Shown here piece after piece: positions 5,147 through 7,081 of a DNA stretch of 7,081 bases. Under the pieces are notes generated by a model, which saw only the letters and a list, made by a program, of their open reading frames with translations, searched no databases and was not told the origin of the DNA. The DNA is taken from NCBI GenBank assembly GCA_002825515.1, contig PJET01000029.1, forward strand, positions 1-7,081, given 5' to 3'. How positions within the stretch are numbered: position 1 is the stretch's first letter; each line of letters begins with the position of its first letter. Source of the DNA: Candidatus Thorarchaeota archaeon MP11T_1. Its GTDB lineage: Archaea; Asgardarchaeota; Thorarchaeia; Thorarchaeales; Thorarchaeaceae. The translations under genes and the position numbers were made by a program.

Positions 5147-6274
5147 ATGATGGATCTCGGGTACTGTGAACGATTGAACGCGCTGACAACACCAGCAAGA
5201 TCGAATCCAGATGTCATTGAGCTCTCGATGTGTGATCCTCCTAGGTTTGGTTTCAGACCTGATCCTAAGGTCCTCGAGTTGGTGAACATTGAAACCCTAG
5301 AGCATGGATATCCCTCTGTGAATAAAGAGATGATTTCTGCAATCAGAGGGAGGACCCAATCCTTTACAGGTGTGTCTGTCAATGACTCTGATGTCGTCAT
5401 CACAAATGGTTGCGGTGGTGCCTTTGGAGTCTTGTCTATCGCACTCAGAGGATGGTCTATTGGGATAGAGACCCCCTTCTACTCACCTGCATATGAGTAC
5501 TTTCGAAGGACCACTGATATGTGGTACGCGCGATGTACACCTGACCTTCATTGGGATTTAGACTTCGACCTTCTTCGGAAAGAACTAGAACAGCGAGAAG
5601 AAACAGGTGCAATATTCTTAGTGAATCCTTCAAACCCGACAGGTCATATACACAGTGGGTCTGACTTGAAAAAACTGGTTAATCTAGCTGGAGAGTTCGA
5701 CCAGATTCTCATTACTGATGAGGTCTATGACGAGATGAGCTACAGGCCATACACCTCATTGCTGAGCGTGTCAGAAGATGTGCCAGTCATCTATATGCAT
5801 GGATTCAGCAAGGTCTGGAGAGCTCCTGAGATACGTGTTGGTTTTCTGATTCTCCATAATCCATCTGGTCGTGCAACTGATTTGTTCAACGAGATTCAAA
5901 GAGTAGCTGAACTTGGCTTTGGTGTGAATCCTCTCTCTCAGATGCTTGCACTGAAGTTATTGGATGAGGATAAAGGCTATCGAAGAAAACAGTTTGATGC
6001 AATTAAAGCTCGACGAGATGCTCTTCATAAAGCAATCTCAGAGTCTGACAATCTGAATAGTGTTGAGGCTGGCGGTGCAACCTATCAGCTAGTTGAAACT
6101 CCATGGAATGACTGGGCAATATGTTCACATCTTGCTAATGAGCATAATATACTTGTGACACCTGCCAGCACACAAGATCCCCATATCGGTGACAAGTACC
6201 TACGTGTGGTCTTTCTCAACACACCTGAGAATCTGGAACGTTTTGTGCAGACCCTTGACTTGGGTCTTTATTGA
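5147..6274 (+). CDS. Fold-type I (class I/II) PLP-dependent aminotransferase
   Basis: A 375-residue cytoplasmic aminotransferase, transferring an amino group between an amino acid and a 2-oxo acid. Visible catalytic features: NPSNPTG (160-166), where N163 contacts PLP; TDEVYDE (190-196), with D191 pairing with the pyridine nitrogen and Y194 near O3'; HGFSKVWRAPEIRVGF (218-233), with K222 as Schiff-base lysine and R230 near the phosphate; and YLRVVFL (351-357), where R353 should bind the substrate carboxylate. The phosphate loop is GCGGAFG (88-94). This pattern fits archaeal aspartate/alanine aminotransferases; the exact substrate cannot be fixed, and a role in tailoring amino acids is possible. 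A TAG codon (5144-5146) directly precedes the ATG, so the protein cannot extend further; ATG 5150 is the only close alternative. There is no strong ribosome site. It overlaps the convergent membrane-protein gene by 7 bases. Confidence 0.93.
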   Translation: MMDLGYCERLNALTTPARSNPDVIELSMCDPPRFGFRPDPKVLELVNIETLEHGYPSVNKEMISAIRGRTQSFTGVSVNDSDVVITNGCGGAFGVLSIALRGWSIGIETPFYSPAYEYFRRTTDMWYARCTPDLHWDLDFDLLRKELEQREETGAIFLVNPSNPTGHIHSGSDLKKLVNLAGEFDQILITDEVYDEMSYRPYTSLLSVSEDVPVIYMHGFSKVWRAPEIRVGFLILHNPSGRATDLFNEIQRVAELGFGVNPLSQMLALKLLDEDKGYRRKQFDAIKARRDALHKAISESDNLNSVEAGGATYQLVETPWNDWAICSHLANEHNILVTPASTQDPHIGDKYLRVVFLNTPENLERFVQTLDLGLY

Positions 6275-6684
6275 CTCTCTTGATTAAAGATATCATCCCA
6301 ACCAATGACGAGCGGTGACAAGAGTACCCACCCGATTAGAGCTCCCACAAGCACATGGACAAAAATGACATTCGCTACAAGGATGTCTACTGCAAAACCA
6401 ATGAGAACCGATATAATCCCTAGATACCCTCCAATCTTGTTCGCTTGTAGAATCAGAATGACCGCAACAAATGCAAGAGCCGCGCTTATCAAGACGAACA
6501 AGCCCCAGAAGAACAGCCGTAAAGTCCATTGTTGGAAATGGTAAAACAGATAGTTCCCAACAATATCATGTAGCAGCGTTTCATAACCAGTCTGAATCAT
6601 TATCCATGCAATGAAGGCACCGACTCCTCCGATTACGTAGAACAAGAACTGTGCAGCTACAAGCTTGGCGTTTGGCCACTTCAT
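6268..6684 (-). CDS. Small four-helix membrane protein, unrecognised
   Basis: A 138-residue integral membrane protein counted from ATG 6682-6684. A GTG at 6691-6693 would add three residues (MFS), but GTGA (6694-6697) abuts it and sits 9 bases from the ATG, so the ATG is preferred. Likely helices, numbered from the GTG, are at 11-33 (VAAQFLFYVIGGVGAFIAWIM), 57-83, 88-106 and 108-130, with the acidic C-terminus GWDDIFNQESQ probably cytoplasmic. An aspartate (D103) falls within or at the edge of helix 3, which is unusual for a passive structural helix. No family is recognised. It shares four-helix topology and size with the membrane protein at 905-1369, but I see no clear sequence similarity. 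It converges on the aminotransferase and overlaps its stop codon, so it is a separate transcript. A TATA-like AAATATGA near 6709-6716 would give a very short leader. Confidence 0.8.
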   Translation of the reverse strand: MKWPNAKLVAAQFLFYVIGGVGAFIAWIMIQTGYETLLHDIVGNYLFYHFQQWTLRLFFWGLFVLISAALAFVAVILILQANKIGGYLGIISVLIGFAVDILVANVIFVHVLVGALIGWVLLSPLVIGWDDIFNQESQ

Positions 6685-6693
6685 ACTGAACAC

Positions 6694-6902
6694 TCACTGA
6701 TGTAGATATTCATATTTTCTCTAGTTTATGAGTTGCACTACTCCAATTGATTTTCAATTCGGATGTTCAACTACCACTTATTTATTCGATAAAATCTACA
6801 AAGTATATCACAGTTTTTACAATAGCATATGATTTCTTGTGGATATAGCAGCTACAGTCTGTTTTTCCTAGGTTTTATCTTGTTCCAGGAAGTTGATATT
6901 GT
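6694..6902. promoter_or_regulatory. Divergent intergenic region with two promoters
   Basis: About 200 bases without a convincing gene. The left end holds the likely minus-strand promoter of the membrane protein (AT-rich 6705-6720). The right end holds TTTTATCT (6873-6880), a TATA-like box whose predicted start point falls at about 6900, almost on the ATG at 6903. The centre (6778-6822) is AT-rich and could hold a further promoter. I see no hairpin terminator, palindrome or small RNA signature. Confidence 0.4.
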
Positions 6903-7081
6903 ATGGTGGATGAACTCGAGGATGATTCAGTTCAGAGGGATAACGATTACGATATCTCTCATCCAGACATTGATAGCACGCTGGAACTCTATCTCGGGCC
7001 TGTTGATTTCAGCTATAAGAAACGAAGAACGAACGGTGGGATTGAACACCTCGTTATGCGATTGAAGAAAGGTAAATGGAA
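6903..7081 (+). CDS. N-terminal part of an unrecognised protein (runs off right edge)
   Basis: An open frame from ATG 6903 runs to the window edge (59 residues plus two bases). An in-frame TGA (6894-6896) just upstream makes this the first possible start. The beginning is very acidic (VDELEDDSVQRDNDYDISHPDIDS), followed by LELYLGPVDFSYKKRRTNGGIEHLVMRLKKGKW, which changes to basic and amphipathic character. This charge pattern looks like real coding sequence, unlike the overlapping frame that begins at 6829. AGGAAG at 6887-6892 is a poorly spaced ribosome site; the TATA box at 6873-6880 suggests a leaderless or nearly leaderless message. No family is recognised from the part seen. GTG 6906 is an alternative start. 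Confidence 0.65.
   Translation, partial: MVDELEDDSVQRDNDYDISHPDIDSTLELYLGPVDFSYKKRRTNGGIEHLVMRLKKGKW

Noticed and set aside
6829..7065. Plus-strand open frame of 78 codons
   Set aside because: It begins in the AT-rich intergenic region and overlaps the better frame from 6903, whose charge pattern and upstream stop support it as the real gene.

Overview
The window looks archaeal, probably from an Asgard-type (for example Thorarchaeota-like) or other mesophilic euryarchaeal-grade lineage. The lineage is an inference from style only. Support comes from GGTGA/GGAGGTGA Shine-Dalgarno sequences, TATA-like boxes about 25 bases before likely transcription starts, short or absent leaders, moderate GC with compact gene spacing, and a mix of GYD-domain, archaeal-type aminotransferase and PPM-type methyltransferase genes. 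There is no rRNA, tRNA, CRISPR array or transposase. Both ends cut through genes.

Region 1 (1-410): the start of a minus-strand gene that runs off the left edge. It has a clear promoter, a 17-base palindrome between TATA box and start codon, and an AGGAG ribosome binding site. It is separated from the next operon by what look like two tandem minus-strand hairpin/T-tract terminators.

Region 2 (409-4659): a divergent regulon around one control region (2077-2196). Leftward run a TetR-family regulator, a small four-helix membrane protein and flavodoxin A. Rightward run a TehB-like class I SAM methyltransferase, a PPM/LCM-family SAM methyltransferase with a long unassigned C-terminal extension, and flavodoxin B. 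The control region holds two near-identical palindromes (TTTTACT-CA-AGTAAAA and TACTTAAGTA), centres exactly 20 bp apart, with a TATA-like element between them. The simplest reading is that the TetR protein represses both arms until it binds a ligand. The two arms are mirror-like: each ends in a short-chain flavodoxin, and the two flavodoxins are recognisable paralogues. The set suggests an inducible methylation-plus-redox response to a small molecule (toxicant, metalloid or metabolite); the substrate cannot be read from the sequence.

Region 3 (4660-6274): a new promoter and a perfect GGAGGTGA site start a GYD-domain protein, followed after 50 bases by a fold-type I PLP aminotransferase with all the usual catalytic residues.

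Region 4 (6268-7081): a minus-strand four-helix membrane protein converges on the aminotransferase with a 7-base overlap. After a 200-base divergent intergenic region, an unrecognised plus-strand gene starts at 6903 and runs off the right edge.
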